A DNA stretch of 64,000 nt from Nymphaea colorata (GCF_008831285.2 NC_045138.2:13342571-13406570); one strand, 5' to 3'. Positions 36,726 to 49,560 are shown, counted from the first letter of the stretch. Program-made: numbers and translations. Notes: generated from the letters alone by a model not told the origin.

Positions 36726-38150
36726 TTTTATTCATCGGCTGCTTGTTTTTGGGTGACCACCTTCCGAAAAAGGCTCGAAGGCCTCCCCATTCTCCCTGCC
36801 TCCGGGGTCCTGACATCGGCTGCTTGTTTAAATAACACTTTCTAAAACTCAATTTTTTGAAAAACTTAATTTAATAAAAACAATTTTTTTAAGTAGTTTT
36901 AAAAATTAATTTGTATCAATGGTCGAGTCAAAAAAATTTGTTGAAGGGGCATACGTTTAAAAACGTTTATATTTGGTGGGGCACTTATATATATACAATT
37001 AAATATTAAATTGTTTAATGTAAAAATAAACTAATAAAATTAAATATTAAATTGCTTAATGTGAAAATAAACTAATTTTAAAGAGCTAGAGTGAGCAACT
37101 GCCCACCCTAGGCCACATGTGGCTACGCCACTGGTTTGTGTGTTTGGGTAAGAAATTGGCACATGATTTTGTAAGCAAAACCACATTTTACCTCAAAAAC
37201 TTTGTCTTTCAAATGTTCTCTTATAAAAAAAAAAAAAAAAAAAAGATTCAATCCAAGGGTGGACCAGATTCACCATCTAAAGAGAAGAATAAAATATGAA
37301 AACCAAAAGAATAAGATTTATAGAAAACAAATTTACCTTTGAACAATAGGAAAAATACTGTAAAATGAAAACGAAAATGCCCCAGCCTCACCGAATGGAA
37401 GGGAAGATCTTAGTATAAAAGTTTGTTTTGAGGAGAAGAAAATGAAAGGACATGAAGGAAATGAAATGGTTTAGCTTGGTTTCCCCTTTCTCTCCCTTGC
37501 TCTCATCTTTCTTTCTTTACAATATGGTAGCTGAAGTTGAATAATAAATTGTGCAGTCATAATCGAAACAACAATTTGTTTTATCTCTATCAATCTCTAC
37601 AGCAGTGGACCAACATCAGTTTCTGACTCAAATCTATATTACGGGGCTGCTCCATCCAAGTTCAACATGTAAAGTTAAGGTTTTGAAATTCGGAGAGCCC
37701 ACCTACCATCTGCCATCAAGGGAGGGGACTAACTAAATGAATGAGAATGAGAGGGATTAAGCACAATGAGATCCAAATCATTCCTTCTTAACCAAACACG
37801 CTTTTCCATTTTCTTTTCTCCATCCAAGCACCCTCTCTTCTCTTGTAAATGTTGAGCACTCATTATTTTTCAAAGTTGGGTGCTGGGTGGTTGTTATTAT
37901 CTCAAAAATGATATGTTATTTATTTGCCAATATTATACATGTTTTTTGTAAAGTATGTTAATTAAATACAATTTTTAGTATTAATTGAAATAATAGAACT
38001 ACTGTTGTTAAATATTTGTTCACATGTATGTATAGCCTTCTTAAACGTTTTTTAAATATATATTTGTAAGTATGAAACCGCAAAGATATTATAGTTCATG
38101 TTTATTATCAAGCGCCAAGCACAAACGGGACAAAACGCAAAAACGATGAG
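36726..38150. repeat. Direct repeat R2, main part (downstream flank of the second copy)
   Basis: Homologous to R1 from about 29284 to 30965. R2 as a whole begins at about 35925, inside the left arm. Differences from R1 include an insertion of about 80 bp at 36733-36829 bounded by the direct repeat CATCGGCTGCTTGTTT, a tandem duplication of about 41 bp at 37003-37080, and loss of a block near 37640. Homology ends at about 38150, where unique sequence leading to the transporter gene begins. Confidence 0.8.
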
Positions 38151-40374
38151 AAGAAGGAAAGAAACGGGCATTCCCCACTTGACTTCTACTGCGTCAACTT
38201 CGGTCCTTGTAAGTAAAAACGAAACTAGGAACCGGTTTTCTATCGGTCACTTGTGCATCAATGTCGGTCGGTTTAACTCCTATGTTCGAATAAAATATTA
38301 ATAATAATTTCATTTTTCTTCTTGTTTGTAAACTACAATTCCCATGGATGGAACGAGGGAAACAACCTGATGAATGTCTACAAACCGAGGTTTTCAACCC
38401 TTTTACTATCTGCGCTTTATCATACACATGTGATGTGACGCCTGCCCTTTTCTTTAATTGGTAAAAGATTATATTGTTAATTTATAAAGAAAATAGCTAT
38501 TTTCTGGATTTTAGGAAACCAAATATCATGCAATTATTGGGACATTACAGGGTTCGAGATTGTTGTCTATTTTTCTTTTTTTTTTAAAAAAAAGGAAAAT
38601 AGTTCATTTTCACTGAAAGCCAACAACTTTCTGTCAATTAATCAACAAGAAGACAGCATTAAATATATGTACACTGGCAGGCACAGATCGAAATTAAATT
38701 TACGAAGGGGGACCATTACATATTATATTCTATAAGCAAATTAAAGTGGGGCCAGTACTGTTTGTTTGATTATAAATGTCGGAAAATGCCCCAAAAACAT
38801 ACGTTAAAAAAATTCATGACAATAAAAACCATACCTATGGTTGAAAGATACTTAAATTTTGCACCATTACTCAAAACAACCATTTGTCCATTAACCTAAT
38901 TAGGCTTAAGATGGGGTCTAGATGATAAAATACGGCCCTTAATGAAGATAAATTGCCAGTTCCTTAGTTTATGTCAACTTTCTTAACTATACCCGATATT
39001 ATTATTAACTGGGGATTAAAATGATTATGATTTTCCAATTAACGGTCTACTTTTACTGATTTAACAATGTCAAATGAATATTGCTGATTAAAGTGGGCTT
39101 TTAACAATATGAAAAGCTACATGTGTACATTGTTGTTGTTGTTGTTAGTTCTTCAAGTGTGTTTTGAAAATTTTCTTTGCAATTTTAGAAAGAGTCGGTA
39201 GGTAGAAATTTTTGATTCTTGTATGTGTAACAAGAGTGAGTGTGTAACATGCATAATTGGGATTCGTATGTGTTCGTTGCATAACTAACTAAATAGATGC
39301 TATGGAGTTAGAAAGACTCTACAAGTTGAAGGTCTTCAAACAATGCATTTTAAAATATTTCCGCAAAGCGAAGGGAGGTCCCGACAGTGGGCATCATGTT
39401 TAACGGGAGACAGGCAATTAATTTATGCTTCTAAGAGTTGCCAACTCTTTTTTGTACAACCTAAAGTCACTGACTGGTAAAGTTAAGAAAGTATGGTGAA
39501 GTGAAACCCTGCTCACCCCAACCAAAGTATGGCCAAAATTTGATACAGAAGAAATGAAAATGCACACTGCTCTCTATCATTGGATCCCGTTGCTTGCAAC
39601 TGGATGCTGCGTGCATTGCAACTTCTCTTCTTCTTCTGAGTTGTTCAGTTTTGGCGTTTTATATATTATATTGTGCAACAACAATTATTTGAACGCATAC
39701 TTATCCAATGGAGTTTTTCGGGTCCCTACCTTATAGCCCCTGTGACAAAACAGTCTTTTCTGCTTGCTTACCTTTTCTCGCGATTTTTTACAAACATGGT
39801 GGTGGTGGAGGTTAGAAGCCATCTTCGAAAATTGTCGCGAATAAATAAAAGTTCTATAAACTTAAAACAATCTATGGATACCATTCTTTTTTCTTTAGGA
39901 GCTAAACCTTCATAGTTTGACATTGCGTTTATACGTTTGTTATGCCAGATGCAACATAAACTTTCTACAAGAATAGAATAGGCAGATGTTTTCTTGTAGA
40001 AATAAGGCGCACTTCTTACAATGGAGCAATTTTGGTAATTGTTAATCATAATAACAATCTTCTTCAAGTGAAAGAGAAAGATCGATGAGATCAGAAGTAA
40101 GAATTTTGCAATAAAATCCGCGGCAATTTGGAAAACGGACCAATAAAACCCACTGCAACGGGAGGGATGCGGGACCCCTCTCTCTCTCTCTCTCCCTCTC
40201 TCTGTCACCATCGTCATCGCCAGCATTAAGCATAGTCTAGTCATTGCTGCTCCTTCTCTCTCTCTCTCCAACCAAATCTCACTCTCTCGTTAAATCAAGT
40301 ACTCAGATCCACCAGCCATGCCTCTCTGAAACCTTGCCGCAGTTGTTCCCTGTCCCCGATACAGGCAGAGAGAG
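38151..40374. other. Intergenic region upstream of the transporter gene
   Basis: No supported gene. AT-rich, with a short GTT run near 39134 and a CT-rich, promoter-proximal segment at about 40179-40288 that is probably 5' UTR. Short open frames here are unrecognised. Confidence 0.5.
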
Positions 40375-43300
40375 ATGGCATCGTCGTTTCCTCCCAAGCG
40401 TGCCCGGCCCGGTCCCTGGCCTCCGACCAGCCACAACGATGCCAGTGCCACCACCACCACCAAAGGCGCAATGGCCCCCTCCTGGGCCAAGCAGTCCGGC
40501 TTCAAGGTCCGCTTCTCCGGAGAGCCCGCGGCTGGCACCCGCGATTCCGGTCAAGCTGTTGTTCTCCCATCCCAGGAGCACGTGGTGCAGACTGATTTGG
40601 AGTCCGGCCGTCCTCGCTCAACCCCTTCCTCTGCCACCGCCGTCGCCAATGGCGTCCCTGAACTGGAGAAAATGCAGCCCGCCAGCGCCCGGTCAGCGGG
40701 TACCAAAAGGCGGGATTCCGACGTCACCGCTCCCAGGAGCGCCCGCGTGGACCCCTTGCCCCGTCCACCTGGCCGCCAGGACGAGCACGAGCCCTCCCCG
40801 CGCATGCGGGGCGATGATCGATCCTCTCCCCGCAGCTCGTACGTGAAGTACGAGCTCAGGGACTCTCCAGGACTCGGTAAGATCGCTGCGGCCGCTTCCC
40901 ATTCTCCCCAACTCGCCAGTTCGCATTGAGAAACCTACAGCTTTTACTTCGATTTTCTGATTCTATCCTATCCCCAGTACCCGTTGTGCTCTATGGAATA
41001 CAGCATTACGTTTCCATGGTGGGTTCATTGATTCTGACACCTCTCATCATCGTACCGGCAATGGGAGGCAACAATGTGAGTTCCTTTTTGTGAATTATTG
41101 GATCATCTAATATAACTTCTGCTCTTGACGCGTCAAAGGATCCGATTGATGTTGCACTTCATTGTTGACAGGATGATACTGCAACCGTGGTTTCAACCGT
41201 GCTGTTGTTGTCCGGAATAACGACGCTCCTGCACACTCATTTCGGATCGAGGTTGCCGTTGATACAGGGCCCATCATTTGTGTACCTTGCTCCCGCGCTC
41301 ACGATAATCAACTCAGATGATTTTCACGGGCAAAACGGAGCTGTAGGTTCTACAGTTCCCTTGTACATATCGTATCCGCTTCTCTAAACTTTTCTTTGTT
41401 CGCCATTCCATTTCTCTTATGAGGTGCAATAACTGGAGACGCCTCTTGCAATTAATTTATTTTTTCTTGTTTCAAACTTTCTATCTTAATGAAGGAACAG
41501 GATCTTCTCTATGTGCAAGAATACTGGAACTTCATATTACTTTGCCATTTGAGAATCTTGAATCGTTGTCTTCTTCTTTCTTCTTGTTCTTATTTACCAA
41601 GTGGGTACAATACCGAATAACCAAATATTTAGGCATAATTTCGTTGCTAGAAATAAACCTAGCATGTAAACTCATTTTTTCTGGCTTTAAGGAGGAGTTA
41701 CTTACAAAAGAATTTGAAATTACTGTTGCCCGTTCGTAACCGTACGGTGCCTGCTTTATCTTTGAAATGTCTCCAAGGTGCTGAAGACTCGTATATTGTG
41801 TGTTGATTTTCTAGATAAAAGGAATCTATATTGGATATGATTTCTTTTTTTCTTTCTCCACCAAATTAATCACTCGCCTTTGTGTCAAATGATTGTGTAA
41901 TCCGAGACAGCTTTAGAAACTGGGATAAAGGCTGGTCGTGGAAGCTCCCGCATAGAGTTGTTGCTTGTTGGTCGCCTCATTCTGGATACTCTTGGACCAG
42001 CTACTGATAATCACCTTCGTAATCTATTACCTCACCAATTAGCCCGAGCCCTTCGTCGGTCAGATTCCTCCTTTTCCTCCTCAGCTCCATGGTTTAACAG
42101 CATTTGGTTCTAGCTTTTGTCGACAAACCTCTCTAAGAAACTTGGCAAAATAGCCCCATAACTTTGGAAGAAGAGGTGCCTCCTCATAAAAGGGGCAGCA
42201 GCAGCGACCAGGTCTGGGCTCTATGGCAGATGGAATATGTCTCCTTATGTTTATCAGCTTGTTGACGAATTGGTCCCTAAAAGGCGAATGTTAGCTTGGA
42301 AAAATATGAGGAGAAACAATGACTTTGCATTCTCCAAAATTATGAAGAATTTGATCGGTGATTTTCCAATATCGTAAACCTACATTTGCAATGGGATAAT
42401 TCAAGAGTCAGTTCCTGTAGAATCATATATATGGATCATATCCTTACGGTTAATTTTGCAGAACAAGCGAAAATTGGCTAAAAACTTCATTGTGCACACA
42501 CACACACCCCAAATGACCTCTCTCTTGCTATACACACACACACACACACACAGAGTTGAAGGTTCTTCTTGTTTTTGTTGCTTCATGATTCTTACCGGAT
42601 CTCTAATGCTGTATTCTACATTCTGCATTGTCTGCCTAGTGGTTGTATAAAATGAATCTTTAGCTGTATACTTTGTGCAGAGCTTCAAGCATATCATGAA
42701 GGCACTGCAGGGAGCTATATTAATCTCTTCTGCATTTCAAATGGTACTTGGATATAGTGGCTTAATGGCAATTCTTTTGAGGTGAGCTTCTCTACATGCT
42801 GGAAATTCAGTAAAAATACATGTTCTTTGTTACAATTAATGTAAGCATGCAATTGACACTCTTATTGGTTATACATGGTGTTCTTGGTTTGCTGTAAATA
42901 TGTGAACATTAACCCTATATTAAAAGGATGATGTTCTTGCTTTTGTGAATAAATATGCAACTAATGAATTTGTCTTTCATTAAAGATATTATATGCTTTT
43001 CTTGTGCAAGTCCCTTGTCTGTTTATATGAAATAATTGCGTCGGCTATGCCCTTGCATCTCCAAAATAAAAATTCTGTAAATATATCTATGTATATATAA
43101 TTCATGATTGCACGGACCGCAATTTTATGCTTGTGTCTGTTTAATTGCATCACTTCCTGTAGGCAACTCTCTCCTGTTTTGGACATTTTATGCCCTTGCT
43201 ATCATGCCTTGTTAAGTTGAAACCTACTTACTTCTTCATAACCAATTGTGGAGACATAATATATCCAAGTATCAAGAGATTGCTTTTTATCTTGTGTCTG

Positions 43301-45575
43301 CTGTATCACAAGTTGATAAGGATTACTCTTAAATGTGGTTCAGGGTTTGGCTTACCAAATTCTATAATTTTGAGTGCACAAAATTTATCGGAGAAGCTTC
43401 TCACAACAGCTGCATTTGAACTGTTAACGTCCATGAGCCAGATCAGTTTACAACAAATAAAAACTAGGTTTTAGCTGATAAAAAGGACAAAAGGTGGAAC
43501 ATGAAGTACCTCGTGCATTGTCAAATTTTGAGAACTTTCTAAGAAATTACACTAACTTGAGAAAGGGGATGATTTGATTTGGCTGCATTTGTCAGTTGTG
43601 TCTTCATGCCAAATGGTCTTAGCGATTTGACTCTCTTTCAATTCTGCTGTATGTAGGTTGATCAGTCCGGTTGTTGTAACAGCAACTGTGACTGCTGTTG
43701 GCCTCTCCTTTTATAGTTATGGCTTCACTGAAGTTGGTAGCTGTGTGGAGATTGGTTTGCCTCAGATATTATTAGTGATCATATTCGCTCTTGTAAGTTG
43801 CAGCCTTTTACTTCCAATTTTTTTTCTCGTTGATGATGCTTTTACATAATGGCTATTTACTTTTATCTTTTTGATACTGGTAGGCATCTATAGTCATCTC
43901 AACATAGGCTGCAGTTCTATGCAGTGATATGTGCTATTTTCCCTTTTTCTTTTGCAGTATCTCCGCAAGGTGTCCGTTTTTGGCCATCGGATATTTACAA
44001 TATATGCAGTAAGTAAATACTCTTCATTGAGATCATCACCTCTTACCCTATCTGTGCTTTAAGAATATTGTATGGTTCAGATACATGGCAATTTGTCAAG
44101 CAATAATTAGTGGATGTTAACCATTTTTTTGTTTGGCTATTTTGCAGGTTCCCTTGGGCCTAGTAATCACATGGGCATATGCTTTCCTCCTTACAGAAGC
44201 TGGAATTTACAGCTACAAGGGTTGCAACTTAAACATTCCTGAATCAAATATAGTATCAGAGGCTTGCAGAAAGCATGTACCAAAGATGAAGAGCTGTCGT
44301 GTTGACACTTCACATGCACTAAAAGCTTCCCCATGGTTTCGATTTCCATATCCATTTCAATGGGGTACTCCTGTCTTTCATTGGAAGATGGCTCTTGTGA
44401 TGTGTGCGGTATCAATAATTGCATCAGTTGATTCAGTAGGTTTCCTATTTTTGGATCAGGGGATAAAACTCCACTTTTTCCTCTTATTTTTCTTGCATGA
44501 ACTTGTCTCTGTGTACTGCTTTCAGCTTCCGTGCTTAGTGACAGGCTGACAGCTTCATTTTTTCCTCTCATATATGCTGAATGAGTTTGGGTTTCCCACA
44601 GGTTGGATCATATCATGCATCATCGTTGCTTGTGGCGTCAAAACCTCCAAGTCCAGGTATTCTAAGTCGCGGTATTGGTCTAGAAGGGTTGTCAAGTGTC
44701 TTGGCTAGCCTGTGGGGCACTGGAACTGGGTCAAGTACACTAACTGAAAATATACACACTATAGCTGTCACTAGAATGGGCAGTCGCAGATCAGTGGAAC
44801 TGGGAGCATGCATTTTGATTATACTGTCTATGATTGGTAACTACTCACTTGTCTCCTAGATGTTTTCTCTAACTCGTAAAGTGGCTGAGAAATGGCCCAT
44901 ATTATTGCTTTTCTGACAGACAGATTTACCTGTTGCCTGGCAGGTAAAATTGGAGGATTCATCGCTTCAATTCCTCTAGTCATTGTTGCTGCCCTCACTT
45001 GCTTTATGTGGGCCATGCTTGCAGCCTTAGGGCTTTCAAGTTTACGATATAGTGATGCCAGAAGCTCTAGAAATATTGTCATTGTTGGGCTCTCACTGGT
45101 CTTATCTTTATCAATACCAGCTTATTTTCAGCAGTATGGGAGGCTGCCAAGTGCTAATCATTCTGTACCCGGCTATTTTCTTCCATATACGGTGGCGTCT
45201 CATGGACCATTTCGCACCAAACATGATGGAGTATATTTTCTTACCTTTTGCCTATTTATGTGTTGATTGCTTTATCGAGATCCAATGCCCAGTGGTCACA
45301 AGTCATTAGATGTTCAAGTCGCATTCTTGAGCACTGTTTGGTGTCTTATGCAGGTGAACTATGTGCTGAACACACTGCTCTCATTCCACATGGTGATTGC
45401 ATTTTTAATAAGTGTCGTTCTAGACAATACTGTCCCTGGCAGCTCCCATGAACGTGGTGTGTATGTGTGGACTCGAGCAACAGCTGCAAGGCAGGAAAGA
45501 GATGTTGCCAAAGATTATGAGTTGCCTTACAGATGTGGTGGGGTTTTCGGATGGGTAAAATGGGTCGGCTTATGA
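40375..45575 (+). CDS. Nucleobase-ascorbate transporter, NAT11/NAT12 type
   Basis: Ten exons: 40375-40876, 40978-41075, 41172-41342, 42681-42781, 43657-43792, 43958-44008, 44148-44435, 44602-44836, 44944-45230, 45354-45575. All phases fit, giving about 696 residues against about 709 in Arabidopsis NAT12. The first exon encodes a hydrophilic, Pro/Ser/Arg-rich extension of about 165 residues, the hallmark of this NAT subgroup. Conserved parts follow: GIQHYVSMVGSLILTPLIIV, the QGPSFVYLAP helix, YLRKVSVFGHRIF, DSVGSYHASSLLVAS, and the signature region GTGTGSSTLTENIHTIAVTR. The end KDYELPYRCGG-FGWVKWVG is typical. Members are multi-pass membrane proteins of the nucleobase/ascorbate permease family. 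The substrate of this subgroup is not established by sequence. The start is the first ATG after a CT-rich leader. A likely AATAAA signal lies near 45877. Confidence 0.92.
41960..42385 (+). pseudogene. Decayed coding remnant in NAT intron 3 (unrecognised)
   Basis: One frame reads as protein-like sequence broken by two stops: GRLILDTLGPATDNHLRNLL, HQLARALRRSDSSFSSSAPW, a stop, LSTNLSKKLGKIAP, a stop, then LIKGAAAATRSGLYGRWNMS, YVYQLVDELVPKRRMLAWKN and FAFSKIMKNLIGDFP, ending at a stop at about 42377. Residue content is protein-like, unlike the surrounding intron. I do not recognise the family. It may be a captured gene piece or a transposon remnant. Confidence 0.35.
42532..42552. repeat. (CA)n microsatellite
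   Basis: CA repeat in NAT intron 3, with a second, shorter CA run at about 42494-42507. Confidence 0.75.
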
Positions 45576-47833
45576 GGTGAGTTGAGTAAATTTTTTATAC
45601 CGCACCCAAAACCTCATACATTTGGAACTTTATGGTGGTTCAAGTTGGTTGCGGCAGGGGTCGTTTGATTTGAGATTCCAGACCGTGTACCGCTGGGGTT
45701 GGAAGTCTTGCACACTTTTATGTTATTTTGGATGGTCCTCTCTGAAAGAAGATCACCGTATATGTCCTGTAGCATTGTGCTTGGGTAACTATGGATGAGC
45801 GGTTGAAATGAGGTTTCTGATCATTATTTATGGGAGCCCAAATGAGCTGAAGTTATGGTGGAAGGGGTTCATAGAAAATAAAAGGAAAGGAATTGGTGGG
45901 TGTAACATATTTGTATGAATACGAGGAAAAGAAGAGCAAGCAACGTAATTAATGTAGTTTTAGGGGATTTTGGGCTACATTCTTGGAATTAATTGGTTTT
46001 ATGTAAAGGATAAAAGTTCGTGGGCAGAGTGAGTGTCTTTTAAACTGGAAGGAACTGGTTTAGCATCAAATAAAAAAGTGGCATTCTTCCTGCAGCATTT
46101 TCTTGATCTTGTAAATGCCTATGTTGTTTTGCATAGATCAAGTACCTTCTCCAGCTCCCCATGGCGCCATGCCATCTGGGAGGCTTCTCGGATGGGAGGT
46201 CTTGAAATTTCAGTGCGTTTTATTGTTGGTTTCCGAACTGGATTGCGACTGTTTGGAAGCCTTCTGTCTACATGGTTTTTGATATTTACTTTTTTGGCAA
46301 AGACGTAGCCAAATGTTGACTGGTTTAAGGGTGGGGCTCATCTCCCTGCGAAGCGAGTCGCAGTCGCCCCGCGTCTCCCTAGTCAAAAACTAAAAAACAC
46401 GGCGAGTTTCTGGCCGGGCAAGACAGCAGACCCCGTTGATCATGGTTTTCATGTAACAATAAAGTTGAGAGTGGCGTTCCAATTCCATTGAAATGTACCT
46501 CACCGCCTCGAATCCGACGAAGTAACGATGGGTCGAAGATGTAAAAGAAATCTTGAGCTCTCGTACCCGACTATTCTATTTGTCAAACCTAGATGTGGAT
46601 TCGCGGGGCTCATAGATGAGCATCGGCATGATTAATCTAATGGACCGGCTTACAACCTGCCGCATTAAAAATAATTTCGTTTCTATATGGTACCGACCCC
46701 GGTATCAATCTATTTCCTTCAAATTAAAGGTGCTGGAGCTGGGTCTATGTGCTCTCTTTATCTTTGACTAGAAACCCCTAAGAACTTGCTAACTCATATT
46801 TCCGAGTCACCCTGTGCTTTTCGTTCCCAGCTGCCTGGAATCAACCCAAAAATCATGTCTCTAAGTAGAACCTGATTTCATCGATCCCAAGAAGGTTCAT
46901 TTTTTAACGAACTCGATGTATAAATCGAAAAAGGACTTATTCTGCATAGCGGATATTATGTTTTGGGGCATGGAGAGAGGAATTTACAAGGAGGAGGAAA
47001 GGGCATGAGGGTATAGATAATTCCAACTCCCCGAGCAGAGGAAACCTAGTTTTGGGGAGACAGAAGCCGTTTCTGGCAATCTGGGATGAGTTTCTTGAAG
47101 TGGATTTGAGTTTTTGATGGCGATCAGCAGCAACCACTATGAGCTCAGGAAGAGATGAGTTTGTTGCCAATCCGAAGCGCAGCGGTCTATGTTGACTTGG
47201 GGGGGGGGAGGGGAAGAAGAGAGAGGAAGTGGGTTGGTTGTTGTAGGTGGTGATCGCCCGCACACGCACACAAACGTTTTCAGGTTTTCTTTCTTCCTTC
47301 CTTCCTTCCTTCTAAGTCAATTTGTACAGACATGGGATGGGTAGGTGCACAACTTTGACACTGTCCTCCCCCTCCTACCTCTCTCTCTCTCCTCCTTGCT
47401 AGTCTGTTACCGAATTGCCCTCGAGGACATTAACCATAAGCAAATTTTGTTTTAAATTTTTTGCTGGGAGAGCCTTGTTAATATATCTCTATCTATCTAT
47501 CTATCAAGGAAGCATCTGTAAGTGATTGCTTCAACGATCGGTCAGGTGAATGGAAAGCATTGACAGAGGGTTGATTTATGTGATGGAGAAGAGGATTAGC
47601 CGTTTATTATCATTGACAGACAGACAGGTGGGGAAAATGATTTCTTTCTGCTGCAATAACAACTATTGGTTAAGAGAATGGAAAGCATTCCAAAACGTTG
47701 TCTTTTGGTTGTTCCAGAGAATGGCACATCGATGAGGATCTTATTAGCAAGCGTTTGTGTTGCTAAAACAAACAGAGAGTCGATTAAGTTTTCTGGAGAA
47801 AATCTCGTCTCGTCGGTCAGAAAAGTGCCAAAG

Positions 47834-47849
47834 AGCCTGACGTGACGTG
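47834..47849. promoter_or_regulatory. ACGT-core motifs upstream of the arogenate dehydratase gene
   Basis: The string CCTGACGTGACGTGGG holds two overlapping TGACGTG elements, typical bZIP (as-1/G-box-like) binding cores. It lies about 300 bp before the ADT start codon and directly beside the GGGGA array. Function is inferred from motif and position only. Confidence 0.35.
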
Positions 47850-47888
47850 GGAGGGGAGGGGAGGGGAGGGGAGGGGAGGGGAAGGGAG
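47849..47888 (+). repeat. (GGGGA)n array upstream of the arogenate dehydratase gene
   Basis: About seven tandem GGGGA units on the plus strand, some 260-300 bp before the ATG. It has more than four G-tracts of at least three bases separated by single A bases, so it fits the G-quadruplex consensus and is also a potential purine triplex tract. Confidence 0.85.
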
Positions 47889-48146
47889 GTGGAAGAAGAA
47901 ATGCTCTGCCACAACTACCGGAGACGCCAACATCTTTGACCTCAGCAAAAAATCAATCGTCCTTGTACAGAAACGTAATTCCGCGTGGGAGTTGGCAGCT
48001 ATAACATCTCCTACCAAACCCCACCCTCTCCCCTCAGCTTGGCACCACCATTGCCATCCCAGCTTCCCTTCTCCCCCTCCTCCTCTCTGTCTCCAGGGGA
48101 AGCGCCACACAAAACAAAACACAAGGAGAAAGGTCGCGCTAACGCA

Positions 48147-49469
48147 ATGCAGTCGCTCTCCTTCACCAATTCCATATCGCTGGTCGAGCATCACCTCATC
48201 TTCTCCAGCGGCCACCACCCGAAGAAGCAGCCCTACCTCTCCATGCCTGGCCACAGGTGTAAGATCCACTGCGTATACCGGCCGCCGGATCCGACCAGCT
48301 TCTCCGGCGGGGCGGGTGGCCCCAGCCGAGCTGATTGGCAGAGCTCCTGCGCCATCCTCTCCAGCCAGGTGGCCGTATCCCAGCAGCAGGAGACCGAGAA
48401 GCCGGAACCGCCGCCGCCCGCACCCCCTTCGCCGTCCCTCGATCTCACCAAGGTTAACGGCCACGGATCCCTCGACCTCGTCCCCCTCTCCTCCAAGCTT
48501 CCCAAGCCGCTCACCATAGCCGATCTGTCGCCGGCCCCGATGCACGGGTCGGAGCTCCGCGTCGCCTACCAGGGCGTGCCCGGCGCGTACAGCGAGGCGG
48601 CCGCTCAGAAAGCATACCCGAACTGCGAGGCCATCCCCTGCGACCAGTTCGAGGTGGCTTTCCAGGCGGTGGAGCTCTGGCTTGCGGATCGCGCGGTGCT
48701 CCCCGTCGAGAATTCCCTAGGGGGCAGCATCCACCGGAACTACGACCTGCTCCTGCGGCACCGCCTCCACATCGTGGGCGAGGTGCAGCTTCCCGTCCAC
48801 CACTGCTTGCTCGCCCTCCCTGGCGTCCGCAAGGAGTACCTCACCCGCGTCATCAGCCATCCGCAGGCCCTCGCGCAGTGCGAGCTTACCCTCACGAAGC
48901 TCGGCCTCAACGTGGCCCGCGAGGCCGTCGACGACACGGCCGGGGCGGCCGAGTTCGTCTCCGCCAACGGCCTGAGGGACACGGCGGCCATCGCCAGCTC
49001 GCGCGCCGCGGAGCTGTACGGTCTGAACGTTCTGGCGGACGGCATCCAGGACGACTCGAGTAACGTGACGCGGTTCGTGATGCTGGCGCGTGAGCCCATC
49101 GTCCCCCGGACCGACCGCCCCTTCAAGACCAGCATCGTCTTCGCCGAGGACAAGGGCACGTCCGTGCTCTTCAAGGTGCTCTCCGCCTTCGCCTTCCGCA
49201 ACATCAGCCTCACCAAGATCGAATCCCGCCCACACCGCAACCGACCCATCCGCCTCGTGGACGACGCCAACGTCGGCACCGCCAAGCACTTCGAGTACAT
49301 GTTCTACGTCGACTTCGAGGCGTCCATGGCGGACGTCCGGGCACAGAACGCTCTCGCCGAGGTCCAGGAGTTCACGTCCTTCCTCAGAGTCCTGGGCAGC
49401 TACCCCATGGACATGACCCCTTGGTGCCCCTCCCGCGACGATCCTCCCAACTCCCGTCACCCCCAATAG
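48147..49469 (+). CDS. Arogenate dehydratase (ADT; possibly also prephenate dehydratase)
   Basis: Single-exon gene of 440 residues, very GC-rich. Residues 1 to about 130 form a Ser/Pro-rich transit peptide and linker. The dehydratase domain spans about 137-315: [49 protein letters not shown], and [12 protein letters not shown] with the conserved TRF motif. The ACT regulatory domain spans about 326-415 and carries [11 protein letters not shown], the phenylalanine-binding ESRP motif. The end is the usual [11 protein letters not shown]. In the family this plastid enzyme converts arogenate to phenylalanine with loss of water and CO2 and is feedback-inhibited by phenylalanine. The frame is open for 54 codons upstream without a clear coding signature, so the ATG at 48147 ([12 protein letters not shown]) is chosen because plant ADTs begin with such a leader. 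Intronless ADT genes are common. Which paralogue this is cannot be told. Confidence 0.93.
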   Translation: MQSLSFTNSISLVEHHLIFSSGHHPKKQPYLSMPGHRCKIHCVYRPPDPTSFSGGAGGPSRADWQSSCAILSSQVAVSQQQETEKPEPPPPAPPSPSLDLTKVNGHGSLDLVPLSSKLPKPLTIADLSPAPMHGSELRVAYQGVPGAYSEAAAQKAYPNCEAIPCDQFEVAFQAVELWLADRAVLPVENSLGGSIHRNYDLLLRHRLHIVGEVQLPVHHCLLALPGVRKEYLTRVISHPQALAQCELTLTKLGLNVAREAVDDTAGAAEFVSANGLRDTAAIASSRAAELYGLNVLADGIQDDSSNVTRFVMLAREPIVPRTDRPFKTSIVFAEDKGTSVLFKVLSAFAFRNISLTKIESRPHRNRPIRLVDDANVGTAKHFEYMFYVDFEASMADVRAQNALAEVQEFTSFLRVLGSYPMDMTPWCPSRDDPPNSRHPQ

Positions 49470-49560
49470 AGCCCCAGTTACTCGATTCCCTATATATCTG
49501 GACGTCCTTCCACCCATCATCAGGTCTTTCGATCGGCTAATTCATCAGCCCACCGAAGAC

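Larger units (their letters stand above)
45576..48146. other. Transporter 3' region and arogenate dehydratase promoter region
   Basis: No supported gene. It contains a (CTTC)n run near 47292-47311, a TATC run near 47487-47505 and the GGGGA array described separately. Open frames at 46033-46308 and on the minus strand at 46937-47269 show no family features. Confidence 0.5.

Noticed and set aside
29065-38150. R1 and R2 as the two LTRs of a retrotransposon that captured demethylase sequence
   Set aside because: The repeats do not have clear TG...CA ends, a primer-binding site or a polypurine tract next to them. The copy between them extends the intact locus in collinear order, so tandem duplication with deletion explains both flanks more simply.
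48196-49520. Long minus-strand open frames over the arogenate dehydratase gene
   Set aside because: They are antisense shadows of a GC-rich coding sequence. The plus-strand frame has full family motifs and the antisense frames have none.
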